Notes: generated by a model not told the origin, from the sequence alone. Positions 53,261 to 62,657 are shown, numbered from the stretch's first letter. The stretch is DNA of 64,000 nucleotides from Pelagicoccus sp. SDUM812003 (GCF_031127815.1 NZ_JARXHY010000003.1:434001-498000); one strand, 5' to 3'. A program made the numbers and translations.

Positions 53261-54790
53261 ATGGGAACTGAAACGATACAATCACTCGGCGAGATCGCTG
53301 GAACCAATACATGGGGGCTTATATTACCCGAGTTGACGCTGGGTATACTGGCGCTTGGGCTGCTCATGCTCGAAGTGTTCTTGCCCAAGTTCGCTCATGG
53401 AGCGATCCCTCGCCTCTCTATCGCCGGCCAATTGGTCGTGCTGGCCTATATCCTGTTTTGCCCGGCTGCAGTCGACGAGGGCAGCGTGGCGTTCGGCGGC
53501 ATGATCGCCATCAATGGCGCGACCAACGCCCTGCGAATCTTCTTCCTGATCGCTTCGGTCTTCGTGACCTATCTCGCGATGGTCAGCTTCGAAAACAAGA
53601 CGCTGGCTCGTATCGAGTATTTCGCGACGACTTTGGTCATCACCGGGGCCCTTTCGTTGATGTCGATGAGCAACCATTTCGTGATGCTCTTCGTCGCCCT
53701 GGAAACCGCCACCGTTGGATTCTACATCCTGGTTAGCTACTTCCGCACCAGCGCGCTTTCCCTCGAGGCGGGTCTGAAGTACTTGATCATGGGAGCGTTG
53801 AGCTCCGCCATACTGCTTTTCGGTATCGTGCTGCTCTACGGAGCTGCGGGAAATCCGATGCTGGAGGCCAGCACCACCGACGGCATGAACTTTCAGGAGT
53901 TGAAGGCGTTCCTCGCGGCGAACCCGACTGACACTCTAGCGGTGATCGGCATGTTGCTGGTGATTTCCGGAATCGCTTTCAAGATCGGAGCTTTCCCCTT
54001 TCAGATCTGGGTGCCGGACGTGTATCAAGGCGCCCCGCTGCCCACTACGGCGTTTCTCGCTATTTCCTCCAAGGCTGCGGGCTTCGCGGTGCTGCTAACT
54101 TTGACTGGCGTGTTCGCTCCGCTTTCCGACTGGTTGGTTCCGCTGCTGTCAGGCATCGCCGCTCTGACGATCCTCTTCGGCAACTTCGCCGCCTTGACCC
54201 AGCGCAAGCTCAAGCGAGTGATCGGACTCTCCGGTGTCTCGCACGCTGGCTTCTTGCTCATCGGCGTGGTCGCGGCCATGTCGATTCCTGAAGCCACGAA
54301 TTGGGTGATCTTTTATCTCTTCGCCTACTTGCTTGGTTCGGTAGCGGTTTTCGGAGTCCTTGCTCACCTGCCTAAGGAGGTGGATGCGGAGCTCGATCTC
54401 GACGATTTGGGAGACCTCGCCAAGAAGAACGGCTTCCTTGGCATCGCCTTGGCGATCGGAATCGGTTCGCTGGCCGGCATTCCCCCGTTGGCTGGCTTTA
54501 TCGGCAAGTTCCTGATTTTCGTGGCCGCTTTCAAGGCAGAGCTCTACACGCTGCTCGCGGTCGGTATCATCGGTGTGGTGATTTCGATCTACTACTACTT
54601 TGGCGTCATCAAAGCAGCCTTCTTCGACGTCTGGAATTTCGCCGACGAGGAGGAAGAGAAGGAGCCACAGGCTCAGCCGGGTGACTTCCTGACCACGCTC
54701 GGCAAGCTGGCCATCGGATTGGCGCTGCTCGGCTCGGTCGTTCTCGGTTTCTTCCAAGGCCCGCTTGGCGCCTGGCTCTCAGGACAATAA
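53261..54790 (+). CDS. nuoN: NADH-quinone oxidoreductase subunit N
   Basis: A 509-residue antiporter-like pump subunit and the last gene of the operon. Typical segments are ALETATVGFYILVSYFRTSA, EAGLKYLIMGALSSAILLFG, FKIGAFPFQIWVPDVYQGAP and GLSGVSHAGFLLIGV. A charged cytoplasmic stretch (EEEEKEPQAQPGD) precedes the last helix. A terminator follows. Confidence 0.97.
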   Translation: MGTETIQSLGEIAGTNTWGLILPELTLGILALGLLMLEVFLPKFAHGAIPRLSIAGQLVVLAYILFCPAAVDEGSVAFGGMIAINGATNALRIFFLIASVFVTYLAMVSFENKTLARIEYFATTLVITGALSLMSMSNHFVMLFVALETATVGFYILVSYFRTSALSLEAGLKYLIMGALSSAILLFGIVLLYGAAGNPMLEASTTDGMNFQELKAFLAANPTDTLAVIGMLLVISGIAFKIGAFPFQIWVPDVYQGAPLPTTAFLAISSKAAGFAVLLTLTGVFAPLSDWLVPLLSGIAALTILFGNFAALTQRKLKRVIGLSGVSHAGFLLIGVVAAMSIPEATNWVIFYLFAYLLGSVAVFGVLAHLPKEVDAELDLDDLGDLAKKNGFLGIALAIGIGSLAGIPPLAGFIGKFLIFVAAFKAELYTLLAVGIIGVVISIYYYFGVIKAAFFDVWNFADEEEEKEPQAQPGDFLTTLGKLAIGLALLGSVVLGFFQGPLGAWLSGQ

Positions 54791-54818
54791 GTTGGTGCGG
54801 CTCAGTTTGTTTTAACGG

Positions 54819-54849
54819 GAAAGCCCGCCGAGAAAGGGCGGGCTTTCTT
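54819..54849 (+). terminator. Rho-independent terminator closing the nuo operon
   Basis: A strong stem (GAAAGCCCGCC with GGCGGGCTTTC, 7-base loop) lies 28 bases after the nuoN stop and ends in a short T-rich run. Confidence 0.8.
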
Positions 54850-54929
54850 GCGAATTGAGTTGTCGTAGGCTTAGTTTCCGGTTCGTTTCCAGTTTACTGA
54901 TTTTTGACAAACCCCGCCCTCGTTTATTC

Positions 54930-56276
54930 ATGAAAGTTACAGGCATTGCTATCGTTCCCCCTAAGGAGGCCGAAGACGGCTTCAAAGTCACTCCGGAGCT
55001 TCTTGCCTCGGTGCTGGCTCGCTACTCGCGGAGCAACGAAGGCATCACCAACATCATGAAGAAGGTCGATTTGGACAACGCGGAGAAGTCGATCGATCGC
55101 ATTCTCAAATTCGTCGACTATGGCCACGCCTCGATCGGAGGGTTGACGGGGGGAATAGCCATCGCGGTGGACGATGTTTCCATGTGGTTGGCCTTCAAGC
55201 TGTTCGAAGTTTCGCAGATGTGCGATGGCCAGGAGTCCAGCACCCGCTACATCGCTATGGATCCGCAGAACATTCCTACCCCCGACGAGGTGGGAATGCC
55301 TGTCGACATGGCGGAGGAATGGCTCGCTCTGGTGAGCGAGGCGTTCGAGTGCTACAATAGTGAATACGCGCGATTGGATCGAGTCGCGAAGGACGATCCC
55401 TCGATCGTGCGCGCTCCGGAGGGCACGCCGGAAAAGGTGCTCGCCCGCATGCGCAAGAACTACGCCCTCGACCGCGCCCGGTATTTCATCCCATTCGCGA
55501 CCAAGACCAATCTCGCTCTGGTGATGTCGGCCCGCATGTGGGCCCAAACCATCAAGCACGTCGCGTCGCTTCCTCAGAAGGAAGCCCAAGTCGTCGCGGA
55601 AGCGCTGCGCAAGGAAGTGGCGAAATTCGCTCCACGTCTGGTCAAGCACAGCAAAGCGGAAAAGTCGTTTCTCGAGCAAGCCAATGCGGAACACAACCGC
55701 AGCATGGATCTGATGAAGTCGCGCCTGTCCATCGAGCATCTCGAAGACGAGGTTTGGGTGAAAGTGGACGACAGCGTGCCGCCGTTTCTCAAGGAGCGTC
55801 AGTCGATCGCCAATTCATTGAAGTATCGATCAAATCGATACGGCTACTGCGGCACCGCGATCCGTCGTATGCGCGTATCCTTCGCATGGAACAACATGGC
55901 CATCGCTGAATTGCGCGACCTGAACCGCCACCGCACCGGGCACCGCTATACGCCGTGTATCCAAGCGGGATACTACCTCGCTCCAGAGACGGACCGAGAA
56001 GCCTTTCGTCCCTTCCTCGAGCGTCAGAAAGCCTTTCTTGAAAAGCTGACCGAACGTGGCGAACCCGCCTACATCTACGGTTTGATGCTAGGAAGCCAGA
56101 CCCCGTTCGAGCATTCCACCCATGCCGACAAGTTCATCTACGAAGCCGAACTGCGCACTGGGCTGGGGGCTCACTACCGCTACGCCGACCACCTAAGCAA
56201 GGCTTTGAAGCAATTCTACACCCAGGTGCCGGAAGCCCGCGATTGGGTGGTTGAAGGAACCGCGGAACCGGAATGA
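54930..56276 (+). CDS. thyX: Double-length FAD-dependent thymidylate synthase (tandem ThyX)
   Basis: A 448-residue protein, about twice the length of usual ThyX, which makes dTMP from dUMP with flavin. It looks like two ThyX domains in one chain. The N-terminal half keeps YGHAS, ARYFIPFATKTNLALVMSAR and the following AQVVAEALRKEV, but its RHR loop is replaced by CDGQESSTRY (98-107). The C-terminal half keeps the active-type loop NRHRTGHRYT (332-341) and EHSTHADKFIYEAELRTGLG. One half may be catalytic and the other structural. ATG 54930 is chosen from the domain start. The stop overlaps the next gene by 4 bases. Confidence 0.85.
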   Translation: MKVTGIAIVPPKEAEDGFKVTPELLASVLARYSRSNEGITNIMKKVDLDNAEKSIDRILKFVDYGHASIGGLTGGIAIAVDDVSMWLAFKLFEVSQMCDGQESSTRYIAMDPQNIPTPDEVGMPVDMAEEWLALVSEAFECYNSEYARLDRVAKDDPSIVRAPEGTPEKVLARMRKNYALDRARYFIPFATKTNLALVMSARMWAQTIKHVASLPQKEAQVVAEALRKEVAKFAPRLVKHSKAEKSFLEQANAEHNRSMDLMKSRLSIEHLEDEVWVKVDDSVPPFLKERQSIANSLKYRSNRYGYCGTAIRRMRVSFAWNNMAIAELRDLNRHRTGHRYTPCIQAGYYLAPETDREAFRPFLERQKAFLEKLTERGEPAYIYGLMLGSQTPFEHSTHADKFIYEAELRTGLGAHYRYADHLSKALKQFYTQVPEARDWVVEGTAEPE

Positions 56277-56698
56277 TGAAGGGCCTGGTCCTAGGCTGCT
56301 TTATGGGAGTCTTGCTCTGTTTGGCTGGCTGCCGGTCAAGCGAGCCTCACATGGCCTACTCGGATAAGAAGGTATCCACCAGCGTGATACGGCCGAGCGA
56401 AGCGAAGTACGAATCCGCAACGGTGATTTCGGCGGACCGGATTCGGACCAAGAAGATCGAAGCGGACCTCCGGGAAAAGGCCGTGTTGCCGAGCCAAGAA
56501 GCGATCCAGCCGGACGCGGTAGCCATTTCGCCGAGGCAGCTTGACCAGAGGGCGATCATCGAACCATCGGAGCACGAACGAGAACCCGATCTGCTGCAAG
56601 GGGATGCGCCGGTGATCGAGGGAGCGAAAGCGATGGAAGCGCACCAGCCGGCGAGCGGCGACCGGCCGCTCGAAGCTGACGAGCCGCAGGCCGACTAG
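56273..56698 (+). CDS. Small lipoprotein of unknown function
   Basis: A 141-residue lipoprotein. The signal peptide ends in the lipobox LAGC (Cys at about 20). The mature part is hydrophilic, low in aromatic residues, and probably disordered (SVIRPSEAKYESATVISADR, later acidic EADEPQAD). No domain is recognised. ATGA overlap with thyX shows translational coupling. Its end overlaps the convergent gene at 56695 by 4 bases. Confidence 0.7.
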   Translation: MMKGLVLGCFMGVLLCLAGCRSSEPHMAYSDKKVSTSVIRPSEAKYESATVISADRIRTKKIEADLREKAVLPSQEAIQPDAVAISPRQLDQRAIIEPSEHEREPDLLQGDAPVIEGAKAMEAHQPASGDRPLEADEPQAD

Positions 56699-56970
56699 CC
56701 GCGGACCTTGTTCTTTTCCGCTTCTCGCTCCTCTTCCAGCCGAGCTTTCTCGAGGGAAAGCTGCTTGCTGATATCACTGGCGGCGGAGCGGTCGCCAGTG
56801 CGATGGGCCTCGGCAAGCTTTTGGTTGAGAAAGACTTCCCGTTCCGCGATCTTCGCTCGATATTTGTCGTCGATCGCGGCGAGCTTTCCCTTTTGCTCAT
56901 CGGTGAGCGGTTTGCTCTCCCCTTCGCTGGCGGCGAGGCGTTCCATAGCGAGTTCGTAAGCGGATTTCAT
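56695..56970 (-). CDS. Small conserved helical protein of unknown function
   Basis: A 91-residue, highly charged, helical protein. It begins MKSAYELAMERL, continues with LTDEQKGKLAAIDDKYRAKIAE and ends in a Glu/Lys-rich coil (EKARLEEEREAEKNKV). There is no signal peptide or cysteine. It looks like a cytoplasmic coiled-coil protein. ATG 56970 is chosen over an open extension to 57006. The function is unknown. Confidence 0.7.
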   Translation of the reverse strand: MKSAYELAMERLAASEGESKPLTDEQKGKLAAIDDKYRAKIAEREVFLNQKLAEAHRTGDRSAASDISKQLSLEKARLEEEREAEKNKVRG

Positions 56971-57039
56971 GGCTACCTTTAGTAGGAAGCCCAGTCCACA
57001 GGTCAACGCGATAGCTTGGGGAGGCCGGATTTCGCGAAG

Positions 57040-58677
57040 CTAGAAGAAGCAGAAATAGATCGCCGCAGCGGTCGCGAGCAGAGGGGTGGTTTGCCATCGA
57101 AGCGCTGACTTGGATCCGCCGGTGCGGGAGTAGGCGAAAGCCATTAGCAGAAAGATGGTCAGGAATGCGGGCAGGATCAATAGGTCGCGCAAGTGGCTTG
57201 GGGCGAGCGTAGCGAAGGGGAGCTTTTCGGTGAGCGAAAGGCAACCGTGAATGATCTTTATGATCAGCAAGGCTGCGTTATTGAAAAGCTCCGACAGAGG
57301 CAGAATAGGAGTAAGTGGAGAAAGGATCAGTGAGAGAAAACCGGATACGATCGCGAGCGATGCCAAAGGCAAGGCTATCAGGTTTGTGAATACGCCGTAT
57401 ACGGGCAGGATTTCGAAATAGAGCAGTCCGAGGATCGACGAGGCGATGTAGGCGGAGAGACTGATCGCGAAGCTGTTGAGAAGCCAGGTTTTGGATACAA
57501 CCGCGGCTTTCTGGAACATGGACTGGGCGCTGCGTGGGATTTGCGAGAAGAGCGGGCTTATGCGATTGAGCGTTTTGGCCATGGGCAAACCGAAAAGCAG
57601 AATCGATGCGACGGTGAGGTAGGACATTTGGAAGCCTGCCTGGAAGAGTTGGTTGGGCAGAATGAAGAGGTAGATGATCGCGGAAAGGGCTAGGGCGCTG
57701 ACCGGCGAACTTTGGCGCTGGCTGCCATGGCTAAGGTAGAGGCAAGCGATCATGAGCAGCGCTCGCCAGGACGAAGCTGAGCCGCCGGTCACCAGAACAA
57801 AGCAAAGAATCAAGACTAAGGAAAAAACCGGAAGAGCGGCGCCTTTGATTCGAAACACCAGCAGAAAATGGTGGATGCAGATGGCGATGACTCCGATATG
57901 CAGACCGCTGATGGCGAAGAGGTGCATCGCTCCGTTGGCGAGAAAGAGGTTTTTCTGCTCCTCGCTCAGCTCGCCTTTCTTGCCAAGCATGAGGGCCTTG
58001 TAGGCTCCACTGTAGGGACTGTCCGGGCGTCTATTGTTTTCGAGGACGCTGGAGAGTTTGTTCTGGGCGAGAAGCAGATATCGCCGAAAGGGGGAAGCGG
58101 CGCGAAGACGGGATTTGATGAACCCTTGCTTGATGGTCGCGGTGACGCCTTGGTGCTTCAAGTAGTCGATGAAGCGGGATTTGTCGTCTCGCTCGACCAA
58201 CGGTCGCGCCACGCCGAAGGTCCGCACCGTTTCGCCTTCCAACGGAGGTGGACCATCGGGCGAGCTTTCGAGCGCGAAGTAGATCCGATGCCCGGCGAGT
58301 TGAGAGAGGTAGGCCGGCGCGTGGAGGGTTTCGGCCAGCCCGAGGTGGATGTCTGGATTGCTGGAATCGAAGAGACGGGTGATGCGCAGATCGAGCGTCG
58401 CTTCCCTCGGCGGAAAGGAGTCCACCTGGGCCTGAGCTGCTGGCAGGGAGTGGTAGCGAAGCATGCCGGCGCAAAGGACGGCTGCGACCAAGGCCAGGTG
58501 CCACAGTGCGGCGTTGCGTTTCGAAGCGAGGTAGGCGGTGAGGCTCGCGGAGGCAGCGATCCCAAGCAGGAGCGGCGTTAGGGCGGGGCTCACGGATCCC
58601 GCCAAAGCGATGCCGGTGGCGAAAGGGACCAGTATCCACAACAGGGGTACATGTCGTGGACGGGTCGAAAGGCTCAT
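57040..58677 (-). CDS. comEC: ComEC/Rec2-family DNA uptake membrane protein (no MBL domain)
   Basis: A 545-residue polytopic membrane protein. The N-terminal part has three hydrophobic helices and a soluble OB-like domain (DUF4131 region, about 65-190). The competence core has GAMHLFAISGLHIGVIAI, SSWRALLMIACLYLS and FQAGFQMSYLTVASILLFG. It should form the channel that passes single-stranded DNA through the inner membrane. The metallo-beta-lactamase nuclease domain found at the C terminus of B. subtilis-type ComEC is absent. It overlaps thiD by 4 bases. Confidence 0.87.
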   Translation of the reverse strand: MSLSTRPRHVPLLWILVPFATGIALAGSVSPALTPLLLGIAASASLTAYLASKRNAALWHLALVAAVLCAGMLRYHSLPAAQAQVDSFPPREATLDLRITRLFDSSNPDIHLGLAETLHAPAYLSQLAGHRIYFALESSPDGPPPLEGETVRTFGVARPLVERDDKSRFIDYLKHQGVTATIKQGFIKSRLRAASPFRRYLLLAQNKLSSVLENNRRPDSPYSGAYKALMLGKKGELSEEQKNLFLANGAMHLFAISGLHIGVIAICIHHFLLVFRIKGAALPVFSLVLILCFVLVTGGSASSWRALLMIACLYLSHGSQRQSSPVSALALSAIIYLFILPNQLFQAGFQMSYLTVASILLFGLPMAKTLNRISPLFSQIPRSAQSMFQKAAVVSKTWLLNSFAISLSAYIASSILGLLYFEILPVYGVFTNLIALPLASLAIVSGFLSLILSPLTPILPLSELFNNAALLIIKIIHGCLSLTEKLPFATLAPSHLRDLLILPAFLTIFLLMAFAYSRTGGSKSALRWQTTPLLATAAAIYFCFF

Positions 58678-59465
58678 GCCGGATAGTGGTTGATGAAATT
58701 GGCTTCGGGGAGCTTGAGGGCGTTCTCCATGCCGCGCCGCAGGTAGAATCGCGCCTCTTCGATGGCAAGCAAGGCGGGCAGGCCTCTCGCGAGATTGGCG
58801 GCGGTGGCTGAGCTGAGAGTGCAGCCGCTGCCGTGCGTATCGATGTTGTCGATACGCGTTTGAGTGTAGCGATGGATCTTTCCGGTCGGCTCGGCGACGA
58901 TGTCGATCAGCTGATCGCCTGCGAGGTGTCCGCCTTTCACCAGGACATGCGCTTGGTAGGCGGCAGCCAGCTCGCGCGCAGCCTGCTCCATGGCTTGCGG
59001 CGTCTCTATATCCCGGTCCAGCAGCAGCTTCGCTTCGTCGAGGTTGGGGGTGATGACCGAAGCAAGGGGAAGAAGCTCCTTTTTCAAGGTCGCGAGAGCG
59101 TCGGGCTCGAGCAACGGATGGCCGCTCGTGGCGACGGATACGGGATCGACCACCAGTTTCAGCTCGGGCCGCTTGGCCACTGTTTCCGCGACAGCGGCGA
59201 TGATCTCCCGATTGAAGAGCATGCCCGTCTTCGCGGCCGCCACTGGGTAGTAGGCGAGCACTTGCTCGATTTGGGAAACCACTATTTCGGTCGGGGCGGC
59301 GTGAACCGCGGTGATGCCGGTCGGATTCTGAGCGGTGAGGCAGGTGATGGCAGTCGTGCCGTAGACCCCATGAGCGGCGAAGGTCATCAGGTCGACCTGG
59401 ATCCCTGCGTTGGCACCCGAGTCGGATCCTGCGATGGAAAGGGCGGTAGGTATGGCGCGCGACAT
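58674..59465 (-). CDS. thiD: Hydroxymethylpyrimidine/phosphomethylpyrimidine kinase
   Basis: A 263-residue ribokinase-fold kinase that phosphorylates HMP and HMP-P in thiamin synthesis. The start SIAGSDSGANAGIQVDL departs from the usual GSDSGGGAGIQAD in two positions. Other marks are AAKTGMLF, VVDPVSVATSG, ITPNLDEAKLLL, VLVKGGH and the anion-hole segment DTHGSGCTLSSA with the catalytic Cys-neighbouring Gly. No other thi gene is adjacent. The overlap with comEC implies co-transcription. Confidence 0.93.
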   Translation of the reverse strand: MSRAIPTALSIAGSDSGANAGIQVDLMTFAAHGVYGTTAITCLTAQNPTGITAVHAAPTEIVVSQIEQVLAYYPVAAAKTGMLFNREIIAAVAETVAKRPELKLVVDPVSVATSGHPLLEPDALATLKKELLPLASVITPNLDEAKLLLDRDIETPQAMEQAARELAAAYQAHVLVKGGHLAGDQLIDIVAEPTGKIHRYTQTRIDNIDTHGSGCTLSSATAANLARGLPALLAIEEARFYLRRGMENALKLPEANFINHYPA

Positions 59466-59561
59466 TTAGGACGAGGCTGGCGGAGCGGGGGCAAAGTGTG
59501 AAGCGGGAAATGCTGACGATGGTTTTGACGGAAAGCGGGCGAGGACTGTAGGCTGCTCAAG

Positions 59562-60908
59562 ATGGACTCGCAGGGCAGTTTGTTTTCAGAGGATGCGGCA
59601 TATCCCAGAGCGCCGGAAGAGGTCGATTTGAAGCGCCAGCCCTTGGCGGCTCGCATGCGGCCGCGGTCCTTGGCGGAGGTGGTCGGGCAGGATCATATTC
59701 TCGCTTCGGGGAATCTTCTGCCGCGCTTGGTGCAAGCCAACACCTTTGGCAGTTTGCTGTTCTACGGTCCGCCAGGCTGTGGGAAAACCAGCATGGCCGA
59801 AGCGATCGCGGCCGAGACGAAGAGCCGTTTCGTGCGGGTGAACGCGGTGATGTCGAACGTGGCGGAGCTGCGAGGGATTTTGGCCATGGCCCGCAGCCGC
59901 GACGACGACACGGTGCTTTTTATCGATGAGATCCATCGCTTCAACAAGTCCCAGCAGGACCTGCTGCTGCCGGATGTGGAAGCGGGCAATATCCGATTGA
60001 TCGGAGCGACCACCCACAATCCGGGATTTTACGTGAACGCTCCTCTGCTGAGCCGTAGCCATTTGTTTCGTCTGAACGCGCATACCGTGGAGACGGCGAC
60101 GCAGGCCTTGGAGGCGGCGTTGAGGGACGAGGAACGCGGCCTGGGCAGTCGCCACCACACCGCGGAGGAGAAGGCCTTGGAAGGGCTGGCCAAGCTTTGC
60201 GATGGCGATCTGCGACGCGCATTGAACGCCTTGGAGGTGATCGCTCTGGGACTGGAGCCCGGACAGCCAATCACGCCGGAGGCGATCAGCGTATTCGCCA
60301 CGGAACGACAGATCCGCTACGATGCCAACGAGGACGACCACTACGATACCATTTCAGCGTTTATCAAAAGCATGCGAGGAGGGGATCCGGATGCTGCCTT
60401 GTATTGGCTGGCCAAGATGCTGGCGGGAGGGGAGGATCCGCGTTTCATCGCCCGGCGCTTGATCGTTTTCGCCTCGGAGGACATCGGCCTGGCCGATTCC
60501 CGAGCCTTGCCGTTGGCGGTGGCGACCCAGCAGGCCTGCGAATTTGTGGGACTGCCCGAATGTCGCATCAACCTCGCTCATTGCGTGGCCTACTGCGCCG
60601 CGGCGCCCAAGAGCAATACTTCCTACGCGGCCTTTGGGAAAGCTGCCGCCGCCATCGCCGAAGGGCCGGTGCAGGAGGTGCCGCTGTGGTTGAGGGACAA
60701 AGGCGGCAAAGCTTCCAAGCGACTGGGCAACTCCAAGGACTACGAATACAGCCATGGCTTCTCGGAGAACATTTCCGGGCAGGACTACATGGAAACGCCA
60801 ATGAGCTTTATCGAGCCCAAGCGGGTGGGAGAGGAATCGGGAATCGCGGAACGGCTGGAGCGCTGGCGCAAACTGAAGAAGGAGCGTCGCGAAAAGGGAA
60901 ATAGATAG
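59562..60908 (+). CDS. rarA: Replication-associated recombination protein A (RarA/MgsA)
   Basis: A 448-residue AAA+ ATPase related to clamp loaders and RuvB that acts at stalled replication forks. Walker A is GPPGCGKTS (69-77), Walker B is LFIDEIHRFNKSQQD, the sensor segment is GATTHNP, and the C-terminal tetramerisation domain has DPDAALYWLAKMLAGGEDP and RRLIVFASEDIGLAD. Late GFSENISGQDYMET is also typical. It is divergent from thiD. Confidence 0.95.
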   Translation: MDSQGSLFSEDAAYPRAPEEVDLKRQPLAARMRPRSLAEVVGQDHILASGNLLPRLVQANTFGSLLFYGPPGCGKTSMAEAIAAETKSRFVRVNAVMSNVAELRGILAMARSRDDDTVLFIDEIHRFNKSQQDLLLPDVEAGNIRLIGATTHNPGFYVNAPLLSRSHLFRLNAHTVETATQALEAALRDEERGLGSRHHTAEEKALEGLAKLCDGDLRRALNALEVIALGLEPGQPITPEAISVFATERQIRYDANEDDHYDTISAFIKSMRGGDPDAALYWLAKMLAGGEDPRFIARRLIVFASEDIGLADSRALPLAVATQQACEFVGLPECRINLAHCVAYCAAAPKSNTSYAAFGKAAAAIAEGPVQEVPLWLRDKGGKASKRLGNSKDYEYSHGFSENISGQDYMETPMSFIEPKRVGEESGIAERLERWRKLKKERREKGNR

Positions 60909-60963
60909 TGGAATTACGTATATTTTCTTGAAATAAGAGTAATAGTTTACGTGATTTGTGGTT

Positions 60964-61455
60964 ATGAAATTCCCCGTAGTCCCTATTGTTGTTTCCCTCC
61001 TTTCCATTGCTGTCTTTTCCGGTTGCGCCACGGTCACTCGCGGCACCAAGGACGTTCTCGTTATCGAATCCGATCCATCGGGAGCCTTGGTTACCCTGTC
61101 CAATGGCCTGACCGGCACGACGCCCACTTCCTTCAAGGTCAGCCGCAAGAAGCCGATTTCCGTGACCATTGAGAAGAAGGGTTATGAAACCGTTTTCGTT
61201 CAGGTTAATCCGGCGATCGAAGGCGCTGGAGCTGCGGGCATGGCGGGCAACGTTCTGGTGGGAGGAATCATCGGGGTTGGTGTCGATGCGATGTCGGGAG
61301 CGACCAAGAATCTTCGCCCGAATCCAGTGACGGTTAAGCTGGTGCCGGTCGCGGTTGGCGACAACAATGCGGAGGGAGAGGATCTCACCTTTCAGTTGTA
61401 TTTGGAATCTGTAGACGGGGAGCTCTTTCTATCGATCAAGCCCGAGCTTTCATAG
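60964..61455 (+). CDS. PEGA-domain lipoprotein
   Basis: A 163-residue lipoprotein with lipobox FSGC. The mature N-terminal half is a PEGA-like beta domain (VIESDPSGALVTLSNGLTG, then TPTSFKVSRKKPISVTIEKK). A glycine-rich hydrophobic stretch follows (AGMAGNVLVGGIIGVGVDAM, about 90-112). PEGA lipoproteins usually sit in the periplasm and may bind envelope structures. ATG 60964 is preferred over GTG 60958. It ends before a shared terminator. Confidence 0.75.
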   Translation: MKFPVVPIVVSLLSIAVFSGCATVTRGTKDVLVIESDPSGALVTLSNGLTGTTPTSFKVSRKKPISVTIEKKGYETVFVQVNPAIEGAGAAGMAGNVLVGGIIGVGVDAMSGATKNLRPNPVTVKLVPVAVGDNNAEGEDLTFQLYLESVDGELFLSIKPELS

Positions 61456-61482
61456 CCGCGCGCTCATTTGTCTTTCCTCGTC

Positions 61483-61519
61483 AAAAAGGCGTCCCATTTC
61501 GGGACGCCTTTGGTTTTTT
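61483..61519. terminator. Bidirectional terminator between convergent genes
   Basis: A perfect 11-pair stem (AAAGGCGTCCC with GGGACGCCTTT, 5-base loop) has T residues on both strands. It ends the PEGA lipoprotein gene and the convergent propeller gene at 61542. Confidence 0.88.
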
Positions 61520-61541
61520 CAGATCAGAGACTGAATCCAGT

Positions 61542-62657
61542 CTAGAAAACAGCGAGGCCGTTGGCGCCGTCTGGCAGACCATCAATTTCCTCGATGAGTT
61601 CGAGTTCGCCGCGGGGGCCTACGCTGAATACTGAAATGTTGTCGTCTCCCGCGTTGAGCGAGTAGAGAAAGTTGCCCGATCGGTCGAAGGCGAGGTCGAT
61701 GGGGCCGGCTCCGGTGGTGGCGGATTCTCCGCCTTCGTCCAGCAAAGCGAGCTTTCCGTATCCACGAACGCTATACCCGCTGATAGAGTTGCTGGCGGTG
61801 TTCGTGGTGTAGGCGAAACGTTGATTCGGATGGAGCGCGATCCAGCAGGTAGCCGACTCGGTCGCGGCCACGGCGGGATCGACCTCGTAGAGCTCGTCGT
61901 CTCGCTTGATCCGGTAGCTGCTGACCGCTCCCGCATCTTGAGCTCCACCGGCAGCCTCCGTTACCAGAAGCAGCCCGTCGCGGCGAAAGGTGAAGCCGAA
62001 GGGAGTCGGGTGGGCTGATTCGGTGGATATGGGGGCCGGGTCGGCGTATCCATTATGGCATACGCTGAAAACGGAGATCAGGTTCGTCGCCTTTTCCGTG
62101 ACTACGAGCTCTCGCCCGTTCGGGGAAAAGCCGATCTGAGCGGCGCCGACGCCTGAGCCGCTCAAGGGGCGCTTCGAGTAGTCGATGGGCAGGAGGTCTC
62201 CATCGTCGCCCAGAATAAAGCCAGCGATGCTGTCGTCGCCTGCGTTGAGCACGTAAACGAGGTCGTCATCGATGCTCAAGCTCACAGGCATGGATCCTTG
62301 GGAACTCTCTGTATCGGTCAGTTCGATACCATTGTAGGTGACTTCGAAGACCGAGATGGTGTCGCTGCCGGCGTTCACCGCGAGCAGCCAGTTTCGGTTT
62401 TTCGAGAGGATGACGCCGCCTTGGTTGCCGAGCCCGCCGCCATTCCCCACGCCTCCTGTCGACACGGCGGTAGGCGAGCCTAGCGTTCCGTTGGGGTTTC
62501 GTGGATACACGAGGATCTCGTTATCGTCGGTGGCGTTCGTCATAGTGAATGCCATGCCGGGCCCCGAGTGGTGGTGACGCGAGCCGCGAGCGGACGCGTT
62601 GGATACGAAGGTAGTGGTGATCGCCGCCAGGGCGATCGTTAGAATGAGTCGCTTCAT
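61542..62657 (-). CDS. Exported seven-bladed beta-propeller (lactonase/YncE-like)
   Basis: A 371-residue secreted protein with a signal peptide (residues 1-23, cleavage after ASA). Repeats of NAGSDTISVFEV, NAGDDSIAGFIL, TASNSISGYSV and NAGDDNISVFSV type show propeller blades, like the 6-phosphogluconolactonase/YncE group. A His cluster (SRHHHSG) lies right after the cleavage site. Catalysis is not shown; it may be a binding or lactonase protein outside the cytoplasm. Confidence 0.78.
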   Translation of the reverse strand: MKRLILTIALAAITTTFVSNASARGSRHHHSGPGMAFTMTNATDDNEILVYPRNPNGTLGSPTAVSTGGVGNGGGLGNQGGVILSKNRNWLLAVNAGSDTISVFEVTYNGIELTDTESSQGSMPVSLSIDDDLVYVLNAGDDSIAGFILGDDGDLLPIDYSKRPLSGSGVGAAQIGFSPNGRELVVTEKATNLISVFSVCHNGYADPAPISTESAHPTPFGFTFRRDGLLLVTEAAGGAQDAGAVSSYRIKRDDELYEVDPAVAATESATCWIALHPNQRFAYTTNTASNSISGYSVRGYGKLALLDEGGESATTGAGPIDLAFDRSGNFLYSLNAGDDNISVFSVGPRGELELIEEIDGLPDGANGLAVF

